A program made the translations under genes and the position numbers. Below the pieces are notes generated by a model, which did not search any database, had not been told where the DNA came from, and saw nothing but the letters and a program-made list of their open reading frames with translations. Below, one piece after another: positions 38,683 through 46,520 of a DNA stretch of 64,000 bases (the stretch's first letter is position 1; each line of letters begins with the position of its first letter). This DNA comes from Gaiellasilicea sp963730405 (GTDB lineage: Bacteria > Actinomycetota > Thermoleophilia > Gaiellales > Gaiellaceae). The DNA lies in NCBI GenBank assembly GCA_963730405.1, contig CAVSRW010000009.1:124001-188000 (forward strand), given 5' to 3'.

Positions 38683-38882
38683 CGACCCTCCTCCCAGCGG
38701 TCGATCAGGCCGGCGACATGCCGGCGCTGCGCGTCGGTGAAGTCCATCCGCTCGAGCAGCCGCCGCGCCTCGACCGGATCGTCGTTCGCGACCGCCGCCT
38801 CGAGGTGCTCGCGCCACGGCGTCGGCTCGCGCAGCTGCCGGCGCAGCCAGCGGAGGAGGCTCACGCTTGCCTGATCCACCAT
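38679..38882 (-). CDS. Small helical protein preceded by the structured leader, unknown
   Basis: ATG 38882 gives 67 residues, all predicted helical and rich in Arg and Glu (SLLRWLRRQLREPTPWREHL, EAAVANDDPVEARRLLERMD). No family recognised. AAGGGG lies 6 nt before the ATG, inside the right arm of a 13-bp stem that closes the 162-nt element 38885-39046, so the ribosome binding site would be hidden when the stem forms. The stop overlaps the SnoaL-like gene. A small protein in this setting might be the regulated product of the leader. Confidence 0.65.
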   Translation of the reverse strand: MVDQASVSLLRWLRRQLREPTPWREHLEAAVANDDPVEARRLLERMDFTDAQRRHVAGLIDRWEEGR

Positions 38883-38884
38883 CA

Positions 38885-39046
38885 GTGCCCCTTCAGGTGA
38901 TGCTGCCCTGCCTCCGGCGAGCGAAAAGCAAGCCAGGCTAGGACGCAGGGAGCGTCCATACGGGTTCGTATGGACGCGACCGAGGACGACGCATGGCTCC
39001 GCTTTGCAGCCGTCGGAGGTGGGGATGGCATTGCCTGAAGGGGCAC
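38885..39046 (-). ncRNA. 162-nt structured element, copy B (candidate cis-acting RNA leader)
   Basis: Read on the minus strand, it starts with GTGCCCCTTCAGG (39046-39034) and ends with the exact complement (38897-38885), two nt before ATG 38882. Core block 1 is at 38992-38975 (GCGTCGTCCTCGGTCGCG), a perfect 11-bp hairpin at 38977-38952 (GCGTCCATACG arm), and core block 2 at 38954-38927 (with TGCGTCCTAGCCTGGCT). Distances from ends to blocks are 54 and 42 nt, against 55 and 42 in copy A. A second stem CCTCCG/CGGAGG lies inside the first. The closing stem contains AAGGGG, the probable ribosome binding site of the next gene. Confidence 0.62.
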
Positions 39047-39065
39047 CAGCAGGCAGGCTACAACG

Positions 39066-39377
39066 GTGAAGGAGATCCTCAGCGAGATCGAGCGCTGGCA
39101 GGACGAAGGAGAGGACGTCGTGCTCGCCACCGTGGTGGCGAACCGCCGCACCGCGCCAAGGCCCGTCGGCTCCAGCCTCGCGATCACAGCGTCCGGAAAA
39201 CTGTGCGGCTCCGTCTCGGGCGGCTGCGTCGAGGGCGACGTGTTCCAGCAGGCGCAGGAGGTGTTCGCAAGCGGGGAGCCGAAGCTGCTCTCGTACGGGA
39301 TCAGCGATGAGGAAGCCTGGGCGGTCGGCCTGCCCTGCGGCGGCGAGATCGACGTCTTCGTCGAGCGCCTCGCGTGA
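39066..39377 (+). CDS. XdhC/CoxI family protein, N-terminal-domain type
   Basis: The 103-residue protein is an XdhC_CoxI domain: EILSEIERWQDEGEDVVLAT, TAPRPVGSSLAITASGKLCG, and the signature SVSGGCVEGDVF near residues 50-61, with GLPCGGEIDVFVE at the end. XdhC proteins bind molybdenum cofactor and help insert it, sulfurated, into xanthine dehydrogenase-type enzymes. The second half is encoded by the next gene, which overlaps by 4 nt. No molybdenum hydroxylase gene is present in the window. GTG 39066 starts 19 nt after structured element B, on the opposite strand. Confidence 0.9.
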   Translation: MKEILSEIERWQDEGEDVVLATVVANRRTAPRPVGSSLAITASGKLCGSVSGGCVEGDVFQQAQEVFASGEPKLLSYGISDEEAWAVGLPCGGEIDVFVERLA

Positions 39378-40105
39378 TCGCGCGGCTGCTCGAGCTCCAG
39401 CGCGCCGGCGCCCGCGCGGTCGTCCTCACCGTCGTCGAGGGCGCCGGGCTCGGATCGAGGCTGCTCGTCGTCGAGGGCGGCGAGACCCTCGGCGACGGCC
39501 CGCCCGAGCTCGCCGCACACGCGGAGGAGCTGATCCGAGGCGCGCGCAACCGCACCCTCGAGCTGGAGGGGCGAACGGTCTTCGCGGAGGTCTACGGCCC
39601 GCCGCCGCGCCTGTTCGTCTACGGCGCCGTCGACACGGCCGAGGCGCTCGCGGCCGGCGCGAAGCTGCTCGGGTGGGGCACGCTCGTCGCCGACGCTCGC
39701 GCGAAGTTCGCAACCCGGGAGCGAGTCCCGAGCGCCGACGAGCTGATCGTGGCCTGGCCCGAGGAAGCATTCGCGCAGGCGGCACCCGACCACGCGACCG
39801 CGATCGTGATCCTCACCCACGACGACAAGTTCGACCTGCCCGCCCTCGAGCTCGCGCTCGCGACGGATGCGTTCTACATCGGGCTGATCGGCGGGCGCCG
39901 CAACCAGGAGCGCAAGCGCGAGCGGCTGCGGGAGGCAGGCGTCGACGAGGAGGCGATCGCGCGCATCGCGGGGCCGTGCGGCCTCGACGTCGGTGCCGAC
40001 TCCGTTCCCGAGACGGCGCTCTCGATCCTCGCAGAGGCCCTGGCCGCCCGAAACGGGCGCGCGGGCGGCCCGCTGCGCGCGCGGGCGGACCGCATCCACG
40101 CGTGA
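39374..40105 (+). CDS. XdhC family protein with Rossmann-type C-terminal domain
   Basis: GTG 39374 (GTGA overlap) gives 243 residues: a short degenerate XdhC_CoxI region (about 1-70), then the XdhC Rossmann domain (about 75-215) with PPRLFVYGAVDTAEALAAGA, ILTHDDKFDLPAL, and YIGLIGGRRNQERKRERL near 172. The end has RIAGPCGLDVGADSVPETALSILAE, typical of XdhC. Together with the previous gene it forms a two-piece XdhC, as seen in CoxI-type clusters. It overlaps the SDR gene by 4 nt. Confidence 0.9.
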   Translation: MIARLLELQRAGARAVVLTVVEGAGLGSRLLVVEGGETLGDGPPELAAHAEELIRGARNRTLELEGRTVFAEVYGPPPRLFVYGAVDTAEALAAGAKLLGWGTLVADARAKFATRERVPSADELIVAWPEEAFAQAAPDHATAIVILTHDDKFDLPALELALATDAFYIGLIGGRRNQERKRERLREAGVDEEAIARIAGPCGLDVGADSVPETALSILAEALAARNGRAGGPLRARADRIHA

Positions 40106-40812
40106 GCCGGACCGCGGTCGTCACCGGGGCGGCGCGCGGGCTGGGGGAGGCGATCGCGCGCAGGCTCGGCGCCGACGGCGACCGCGTGCTGCTCGCCGAC
40201 GTGGACGTGGACGGCGCGACCCGCATCGCCGCCGAGATCGGCGGTGAGGCGGTCGAGCACGACGTGCGCAGCCTCGACTCGTGGGAGCGGCTGCTCGCAC
40301 ACGCGGGCGAGGTCGACGTACTCGTCAACAACGCCGCCCGCACCGAGATCCGCTCCTTCTGGGAGATCGACGTCGACGAGTGGGACGACGTCCTCGCGAC
40401 GAACCTGCGTGGCACCTACCTCGGGATCCGGGTCCTCGGCGCGCCGATGCGCGACCGTGGCGCCGGCCGGATCGTCAACCTGACCTCGGTCGCCGGCCAG
40501 AACAGCCGGGCCGTCACCGGCGTCCACTACGCCAGCTCGAAGGCTGCGATCGTCGCGCTGACCCGGCACGCAGCGACGGAGCTCGCCGGCTCGGGCGTGA
40601 CCGTGAACGCGGTCGCGCCGGCGGCAATCGACGGGCCGATGGTCGCGACCGTCGCGCCGGAGCGGCTCGAGGCGATGTTGAAGACGATCCCCGTCGGCCG
40701 GCTCGGGCGGCCCGAGGAGGTCGCAGCCGCGGTCGCGTATCTCGCCTCGGACGCCGCGGCGTTCGTCACCGGCGCGACGCTCGACGTCAACGGCGGGATG
40801 CTGATGCGATGA
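40102..40812 (+). CDS. SDR family oxidoreductase (FabG-like)
   Basis: GTG 40102 (GTGA overlap) gives 236 residues. The classical SDR features are present: NAD(P)-binding TGAARGLGEAIARRLG near residues 8-23, VLVNNAA near 75, and the catalytic Ser-Tyr-Lys set in LTSVAGQNSRAVTGVHYASS with K following near 150. The end has AFVTGATLDVNGGMLM. Asp (LADVDVDG) after the second strand suggests preference for NAD over NADP. Overlaps on both sides place it in an XdhC-SDR-ADH operon. Confidence 0.92.
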   Translation: MSRTAVVTGAARGLGEAIARRLGADGDRVLLADVDVDGATRIAAEIGGEAVEHDVRSLDSWERLLAHAGEVDVLVNNAARTEIRSFWEIDVDEWDDVLATNLRGTYLGIRVLGAPMRDRGAGRIVNLTSVAGQNSRAVTGVHYASSKAAIVALTRHAATELAGSGVTVNAVAPAAIDGPMVATVAPERLEAMLKTIPVGRLGRPEEVAAAVAYLASDAAAFVTGATLDVNGGMLMR

Positions 40813-41900
40813 GGACCCGAGCGGCCGTGATGCACGAGCCGGGCGCGCTGGCCGTCGAGGAGCTCGACGTCGAGGAGCCGCTGCCGGGCGAGGTCGTCGT
40901 CCGGATGAACGCGGTCGGCGTCTGCGGCACCGACCTGCACTCCTACAAGGGCGAGTGGGACCGGCCGACGCCGATCGTGCTCGGGCACGAGGGCGCGGGC
41001 CTCGTCGAGGCGGTCGGAGTCGACGTGAGCGGGCTGCGCGAGGGCGACCGGGTCGTCCTCTCCTGGGCGCCCGCCTGCGGCGAGTGCGGCGCGTGCCGAC
41101 GCGGCCGTCCGGCGGCGTGCGGCCCGCTGTCGTCGGCGATCGGCAAGGGGACGCTGCTCGGCGGCCGCACCGGACTGTCCCTGGGCGGCGAGACGGTCTA
41201 CCGCGGAACGGCGACCGGTGCGCTCGCGGAGCGGGTCGTGGTCGACGCGGCGGCGGCGATGCCGCTGAGCGACGAGGTGTCGCTGGAGGAAGCGGCGCTG
41301 CTCGGCTGCGCGGCGCTGACGGGGGTCGGCGCGGTGCTGAACGCGGCCCGGCCCGAGCCCGGCTTCAGCGCGCTCGTGATCGGCGCGGGCGGCGTGGGCC
41401 AGTTCGTCGTCCAGGGCGCCCGCATCGCCGGCGCGGCCGAGATCCTCGTCGTCGACCCGGTCGAGGCGCGGCGCGGGCAAGCGCTCGCGCTCGGCGCCAC
41501 GCGCGCATGCGGTCCCGACGACGTGCGCGAGGCGATGGCGGAGCTCGATCCGGAGGGCGTCGACTACGCCTTCGACGCCGTCGGTGCCGCCGCGACGACG
41601 AAGCTGGCGCTCCGCTGGACGCGCGGCGGCGGCACGGCAGTCGTCGTCGGCCTGCCGGCCGGCGGCGAGAAGCTCGAGCTCGACCCGTTCGAGTTCTCCA
41701 ACCGGGAGAAGACGCTGACCGGGACGATCTACGGCTCCGAGGATCCCGCGGTGGCGCTACCGCGCCTGCTCGAGCTCGTCGCGGCCGGCGAGCTCGAGCT
41801 CGCCAGCCTCGTCGGCCCCTCCTTCCCGCTCGACCAGGCCGACGCTGCCTTCCGCGCCAGCCTCGCGGGCGAGCCGGGCCGCGTGCTCGTGCGGCCGTAG
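40809..41900 (+). CDS. Zinc-dependent alcohol dehydrogenase (MDR superfamily)
   Basis: ATG 40809 (ATGA overlap) gives 363 residues. Catalytic zinc ligands are in VGVCGTDLHSYKGEW and LGHEGAG near 58-64; structural zinc cysteines are in CGECGACRRGRPAAC near 92-106. The coenzyme domain has VIGAGGVGQFVVQGARIAGA near 190 and an Asp (VVDPVEARR) that favours NAD. This architecture fits class III-like or mycothiol-dependent relatives, but the substrate is not evident. It is the last gene of the XdhC-SDR-ADH operon. Confidence 0.92.
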   Translation: MRTRAAVMHEPGALAVEELDVEEPLPGEVVVRMNAVGVCGTDLHSYKGEWDRPTPIVLGHEGAGLVEAVGVDVSGLREGDRVVLSWAPACGECGACRRGRPAACGPLSSAIGKGTLLGGRTGLSLGGETVYRGTATGALAERVVVDAAAAMPLSDEVSLEEAALLGCAALTGVGAVLNAARPEPGFSALVIGAGGVGQFVVQGARIAGAAEILVVDPVEARRGQALALGATRACGPDDVREAMAELDPEGVDYAFDAVGAAATTKLALRWTRGGGTAVVVGLPAGGEKLELDPFEFSNREKTLTGTIYGSEDPAVALPRLLELVAAGELELASLVGPSFPLDQADAAFRASLAGEPGRVLVRP

Positions 41901-41920
41901 ACCTTTCGACCCGAGTCTCC

Positions 41921-41926
41921 TACGAT
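41921..41926 (+). promoter_or_regulatory. -10 box TACGAT before the LuxR regulator
   Basis: TACGAT lies 6 nt before ATG 41933, with no Shine-Dalgarno, consistent with a leaderless mRNA. Confidence 0.5.
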
Positions 41927-41932
41927 CAGCGC

Positions 41933-44549
41933 ATGGGTGTAGCTGCGGCGGCTGCCGGCGTCGGCCTGCTCGAACGCGAGGAGATGCTGGCCGGCCTGCG
42001 GGTGCGTCTCGACGAGGCGCGGGCCGGACGAGGTCGCCTCGTGCTGGTCGCCGGCGAGGCAGGCGTGGGCAAGTCGGCCGCGGTCCGCGACTTTTGCGAC
42101 GGGAGTCTCGGCGTGCGCGTGCTCTGGGGCGGCTGCGACGCCCTCTTCACGCCCCGGCCGCTCGGGCCGTTCCTCGATATCGCCGAGAGCGCGAACGGAG
42201 ATCTGCGCGAGGCACTCGACGGCGGCCCGCCCGAGGTGGTCGGAGCGCTGCTCCGGACCGTCGGAGCCGGTACGGCGACGATCGTCGTCCTCGAGGACAT
42301 CCACTGGGCGGACGAGGCCACGCTCGACGCGCTCCGGCTGCTGGCGCGGAAGGTCGGCCGGTCGCCGGTGCTCGTCCTGGCGACGTACCGGGACGACCTG
42401 GACCGCGCTCACCCGTTGCGTGTCGTGATCGGCGAGCTCGCCACGCGTCCCGAGGTCGCACGGCTCTCGGTGCCGCCGCTCTCGCAAGACGCCGTCGCCG
42501 AGCTGGCCGCCCCGAGGCAGGTCGACCCCGTCGAGTTGCACCGGCTGACCGGCGGGAACCCGTTCTTCGTCACGGAGGTGCTCGCGGGCGGCAACGGCGC
42601 CATCCCGGAAACCGTGCGCGATGCCGTGCTCGCCCGCGCGGCCCGTCTCACCGACGATGCGCGTGCGCTGCTCGACGCCGTCGCCGTCGCCCCGCCGCGC
42701 GCCGAGCTGTGGCTCCTCGAAGCGCTGGCGGGCGAGCACGTCGGCGCCCTCGAGGAGACGCTCGCGTCGGGGATGCTCAGAGAGCGCCCTGGTGCGGTCG
42801 AGTTCCGCCACGACCTGGCGCGGCTCGCGATCGAGGAGTCGCTCGAGCCGCGACGCCGGCTGAGCCTCCATCGCAGTGCGCTCGCCGCGCTCAGCGGGCG
42901 GCCCGACGCCGTGCGCGACGATGCCAGGCTGGCGCATCACGCCGAGGCGGCCGGCGACGCCGACGCCGTGCTGCGGTTCGCAGCAGCAGCTGCCGAGCGG
43001 GCCGATTTCCTCGGCGCCCATCGTGAGGCAGCCGCTCAGTACGGCCGGGCGCTCCGCTTCGCCGACGGCCTGCCCCCCGACGAGCGCGCGACCCTCCTCG
43101 AGCGCCAGGCCGGCGCCTACTACCTCACGGACGAACAGGTGCGGGCGATCGACACGCTCGAGCTGGCGATCGCGCTCAGGCGCGGGTCGGGCGACACGCG
43201 CGGCGAGGGCGACGCGCTCGCCCGGATCGTGCCGTACCTGTTCTGCCGCGGCCGGAACGCGGACGCGGAGCGGGCGGTGCTGCAGGCGATCGAGCTGCTC
43301 GAGCCGCACCCGGCAAGCGAGGAGCTCGGCAGGGCGACTCGCAGCGCTGGCTCTCCTCCGCCTCAATCACTCCGACCTGGAGGGAACGATCGACGCGGCG
43401 GAGCGGGCGATGGAGGTCGCGGAGCGCGCGGACGATCCCGTCACGCTCGTGACCGCAGCGATCACGGCCGCCACGGCGGAGGGGTACCGGGACGGGTACG
43501 GGGCGGCACCTTCGCGGCTCGAATCGGCGCTCGAGCTCGCACGCGCCCACGAGGTGCCCCACCAGGTGGTGCGGGCGATGCACAACCTCGGCCGCGCCGC
43601 GTCGGACGCGCATGCGCACGCGGCCGCGAACGCATGGCTCGGCGCCGCGCTCGAGTACAGCAATGAGCTCGAGCTCGACCTCTGGCGGCTCGCGCTGCTC
43701 GCGATCCGGGCGAGCTCCGAGCTCGACCAGGGCCGGTGGGACGACGCCGCAGAGACGGCGAAGGTGCTGATCGACGAGAACAGGGACTCGCCGCACCCGC
43801 GGATCGTCGGCTTCGTCACGCTCGCGCTCGTGCGCGCACGCCGTGGCGATCCCGACACGCGGCAGGCCCTGGACGCATCGCGCGCCGTCGGCGGCTCCGA
43901 GGAGGACGTCGACTGCTGCGCCCCGATCGCGGCGGCGCGGGCGGAGATCGCCTGGCTGGAGCGGCGCGAGGAGGACGTCCGCGAGGCGACGCAGGCGCCG
44001 TTCGAGCTCGCCATCCAGCTCCGGGCGCTGGCGTCTCCGTGGATCGGCAGGCTCGCGTACTGGCGGCGAAAGCACGGAATCGAGGAAGAGCTGCCGGACG
44101 GGATCGGCGAGCCGTGGGCCTCGCTGCTCGCCGGCGACTGGCAGAGCGCCGCAGCCCGGTGGCGCGCGGTCGACTGCCCCTACGAGGAGGCTCTGGCTCT
44201 GAGCGAGAGCGCCGACGCCGAGGCGCTTGTTCGGGCGCTCGATCTCTGCCGGCAGCTCGGCGCGAAGCCGTTGGGCGCGATGGTCTCGCGTCGGCTACGC
44301 GAGCTCGGCGTCCGCGGGGTCGCGCGCGGTCCCCGCGCGTCGACGCTGACGAACGGCGGCGCGCTGACCGCACGCGAGGTCGACGTCCTTCGCCTCGTCG
44401 CCGAGGGCCTCCGGAACGCCGCGATCGCGGAGCGCCTGTTCGTCTCACCCCGCACCGTCGACCATCACGTCTCGGCGATCCTGCGCAAGCTCGCCGTGAA
44501 GACGCGCGGCGAGGCCGTCGCCGAGGCCGGGCGCCTCGCGCTGCTCTGA
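41933..44549 (+). pseudogene. LAL-type ATP-binding LuxR regulator, interrupted by one frameshift
   Basis: The first part (41933 to about 43330) has an AAA/STAND ATPase with Walker A VAGEAGVGKSAAV near residue 40, Walker B-like IVVLEDIHWAD near 118 and a helical region with TPR-like repeats. The frame then shifts +1 near 43330-43335. The second part continues LAALALLRLNHSDLEGTIDA, more TPR-like helices, and ends in a LuxR HTH (LTAREVDVLRLVAEGLRNAA, SPRTVDHHVSAILRKL). Deleting one G restores about 871 residues, a normal length for MalT/LAL regulators. Neither half is otherwise damaged, so a sequencing error is likely. ATG 41933 follows a TACGAT box. Confidence 0.82.
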
Positions 44550-44560
44550 CGGTCGTTCCG

Positions 44561-44566
44561 TAGGAT
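44561..44566 (+). promoter_or_regulatory. -10 box TAGGAT before the cupin gene
   Basis: TAGGAT lies 6 nt before GTG 44573 with no Shine-Dalgarno. Confidence 0.45.
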
Positions 44567-44572
44567 CGGAAC

Positions 44573-45076
44573 GTGGACTTCGGCGACAACGTCTGGGACG
44601 TCGACTGGGACGAGCCCGGCGAGTTCGAGGCGGCCGCCGAGGATGCCGGCTTCACGGGCGTGCGCGGAAAGCGGCTGCGCCGGCAGCTCGGCGCGACGCT
44701 CTCCGCGGCGGTCTGGGAGCTCGACCCCGGCGGCAGCCAGGCGCCGTACCACTTCCACCACGGCGGCGAGGAGCTCCTGATCGTCCTCCGCGGGACGCCG
44801 ACGCTCCGCTCGCCCGAGGGCGAGCGCGAGCTGAAGGAAGGCGAGGTCGTCCACTTCCCGCGCGGCCCCGAGGGAGCGCATCAGCTGCTCAACCGGTCGG
44901 ACGCGGTCGCGCGCTACGTGATCGCGGCCGCGCTGCCGACGCCCGAGATCATCGAGTACCCGGACAGCGGCAAGATCGCGTCGATGGCCCGGACCGAGAC
45001 GAGCGCCGGCGGCCCGCTCTTCACGATGAATCGCCTCGCGGACGGCGTCGACTACTACGACGGAGAGTCGGCATAG
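44573..45076 (+). CDS. Cupin domain protein
   Basis: The 167-residue protein holds one cupin_2 barrel. Motif 1 is APYHFHHGGEELLIVLRG near residues 62-79, with two His and a Glu as metal ligands. Motif 2 is GEVVHFPRGPEGAHQLLN near 95-112, with the fourth His. The C-terminal tail is unusual (PEIIEYPDSGKIASMARTET) and resembles cupins annotated as sugar or amino-acid-binding relatives. A metalloenzyme or binding role is equally possible. The following hydrolase begins 32 nt downstream. Confidence 0.85.
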   Translation: MDFGDNVWDVDWDEPGEFEAAAEDAGFTGVRGKRLRRQLGATLSAAVWELDPGGSQAPYHFHHGGEELLIVLRGTPTLRSPEGERELKEGEVVHFPRGPEGAHQLLNRSDAVARYVIAAALPTPEIIEYPDSGKIASMARTETSAGGPLFTMNRLADGVDYYDGESA

Positions 45077-45108
45077 GGAAGCGCGTCGTCGTCACGCTTC
45101 CGGCCGGC

Positions 45109-45507
45109 GTGGGGCTTGTCGACCCGGACCCAACCGAGACGAGCAGGCGGGAGGTCGAGCTCCTCGACGCCTGGGAGGACAGCGCGAGCGCAGTCGTCGG
45201 CTGGTCGTCGGGCGGCTGGGATGCGCTCGAGCTCGCCGCGCGGCACGCGGACGCGGTCGAGCGGCTCGTGCTCGTGGCGACGCCACGGCCGGACGACGAT
45301 CACGACTGGCTGGACGGCGTCACGGCGAAGACGCTGCTCCTCTACGGGTCGGCGGACCCGGAAACCGGCTCGTCCCATGCCCGCTGGTGGCAGCGGAGGC
45401 TCGCGAATGCGCGGATGGAGATGAACCCAGGTGGCGGCCACGACCTGCTCGCGCCACTGTGGCCGCGCATCCTTTCGTTCGTCGCGCCGGGCGTCGGTCG
45501 GCGCTAG
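45109..45507 (+). CDS. Short alpha/beta-hydrolase-like protein
   Basis: The frame encodes 132 residues from GTG 45109. A nucleophile elbow AVVGWSSGGWDALELAA has the GxSxG pattern, LVLVATPRPD follows, LLLYGSADPETG supplies the acid position and PGGGHDLL the catalytic His. So the second half of the alpha/beta fold is complete, but the first strands are missing: family members usually have 200 or more residues. Upstream in-frame codons (IGKRVVVTLPA...) look coding but lack a start. It could be a small or truncated hydrolase. The stop shares CTAG with the converging dipeptidase. Confidence 0.7.
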   Translation: MGLVDPDPTETSRREVELLDAWEDSASAVVGWSSGGWDALELAARHADAVERLVLVATPRPDDDHDWLDGVTAKTLLLYGSADPETGSSHARWWQRRLANARMEMNPGGGHDLLAPLWPRILSFVAPGVGRR

Positions 45508-46499
45508 GCCGGCAGCGACTCGCGCAGGAAGCGGAGCAGGTTCCGCGAGAGCAGTCCCTCGAGCCGCTCGCCGTCCCAGCCCCGCTCGCGGAGCGCGGCG
45601 ACGAGTGCGGGGTACTCCTCGGGGCCGGAGAGGCCGGCGATCGTCGATCCTTCCGCGAGCCCGGGCGGCATCAGACCGTCCGGAGGCGCCGGTGCGGGCA
45701 TCAGCTCGTGGAGGCGCTTGATCCAGTCGCCGCCGAGGCAGACGCGTTCCGGGCCGAGCACCGACGCGGCGTGGTCGAGGTGGTCGACCACGCGCGAGAT
45801 CGTCGGCGACACCGGATCGATCGCGAGCGGGTGCAGCATCAGGCCGAAGACGCCGTCACGGGCGGCCAGCTCGCGCAGCTGCTCGTCGGTGAGGTTGCGC
45901 GGGGTGTCGTTGACGGCGCGGCAGCCTGCGTGGGTGACGCAGACGCGGCCGTCGTACGACTCGAGGCACTCCTGGAAGAGCCGCTCCGATGCGTGGGCGA
46001 GGTCGAGGACGACGCCGAGCTCGGCGAAGCGGGCGAGAAGGGTACGACCGAGCCGGGAGAGCCCGCCGTCCTCGGCGGCGCCGTCGGCGAACGGGTTGCG
46101 GCGGTTCCAGGTCAGCCCGGCCACTCGCAGGCCGAGCTCCCAGAAGAGGTCCGCGGTTCCGACCTCGTAGCCGAACGGCTCGACGCCCTCGAGCGCGAGC
46201 ACGAGCCCGATCCGCTCGCCACGCTCGACGGCGTCGAGATCGGCGCGCGTCCGCACCTGCACGATCCGATCCGGGCTCTCGCGGAGCGCGCGCTGGAGCG
46301 CCGTCACCTGGCGCAAGGCCTCGCGCAGCGACCCCTCCGGCTGCAGCTCGAGGTCGACGAACACCGGGCAGACCTGCAGCCCGACGTCACCCGCCTCGAG
46401 CAGCGGCAGCCACGTCCGCGCGAACACGCCCGTCTCGTGGAGCCGGTGCTCCCGGTGCGCGAGCTCGAGCAGGAGATCGACGTGGGCGTCGGCGATCAC
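45504..46499 (-). CDS. Membrane dipeptidase family (peptidase M19)
   Basis: The 331-residue protein is a renal-dipeptidase-like TIM-barrel metallopeptidase. It starts with IADAHVDLLLELA (HxD metal motif), has LALEGVEPFGYEVG near residue 100 with the bridging Glu, AGLTWNRRNPFADG near 132, THAGCRAVNDTPRNL near 190, and LGGDWIKRLHEL near 245. Bacterial members cleave dipeptides, including D-amino-acid-containing ones. No signal peptide is present, so it is probably cytosolic. GTG 46499 is used. The stop overlaps the converging hydrolase stop by 4 nt (CTAG). Confidence 0.9.
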   Translation of the reverse strand: MIADAHVDLLLELAHREHRLHETGVFARTWLPLLEAGDVGLQVCPVFVDLELQPEGSLREALRQVTALQRALRESPDRIVQVRTRADLDAVERGERIGLVLALEGVEPFGYEVGTADLFWELGLRVAGLTWNRRNPFADGAAEDGGLSRLGRTLLARFAELGVVLDLAHASERLFQECLESYDGRVCVTHAGCRAVNDTPRNLTDEQLRELAARDGVFGLMLHPLAIDPVSPTISRVVDHLDHAASVLGPERVCLGGDWIKRLHELMPAPAPPDGLMPPGLAEGSTIAGLSGPEEYPALVAALRERGWDGERLEGLLSRNLLRFLRESLPA

Positions 46500-46507
46500 G
46501 GCCCGAC

Positions 46508-46513
46508 TATCCT
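46508..46513 (+). promoter_or_regulatory. -10 box TATCCT before the aldehyde dehydrogenase operon
   Basis: TATCCT lies 7 nt before ATG 46521 with no Shine-Dalgarno, in the 21-bp gap to the divergent dipeptidase. Confidence 0.45.
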
Positions 46514-46520
46514 CTCAGCG

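Noticed and set aside
38885..39046. Reading the 162-nt element as a MITE with terminal inverted repeats
   Set aside because: MITE copies share their terminal repeats. The two copies here have unrelated terminal arms and conserve only the inside, and no target-site duplication is evident. A structured RNA fits better, though a DNA element is not excluded.
39059..39064. TACAAC as a leaderless -10 box for the xdhC gene
   Set aside because: It lies only one base before the GTG, so transcription would begin inside the coding region.
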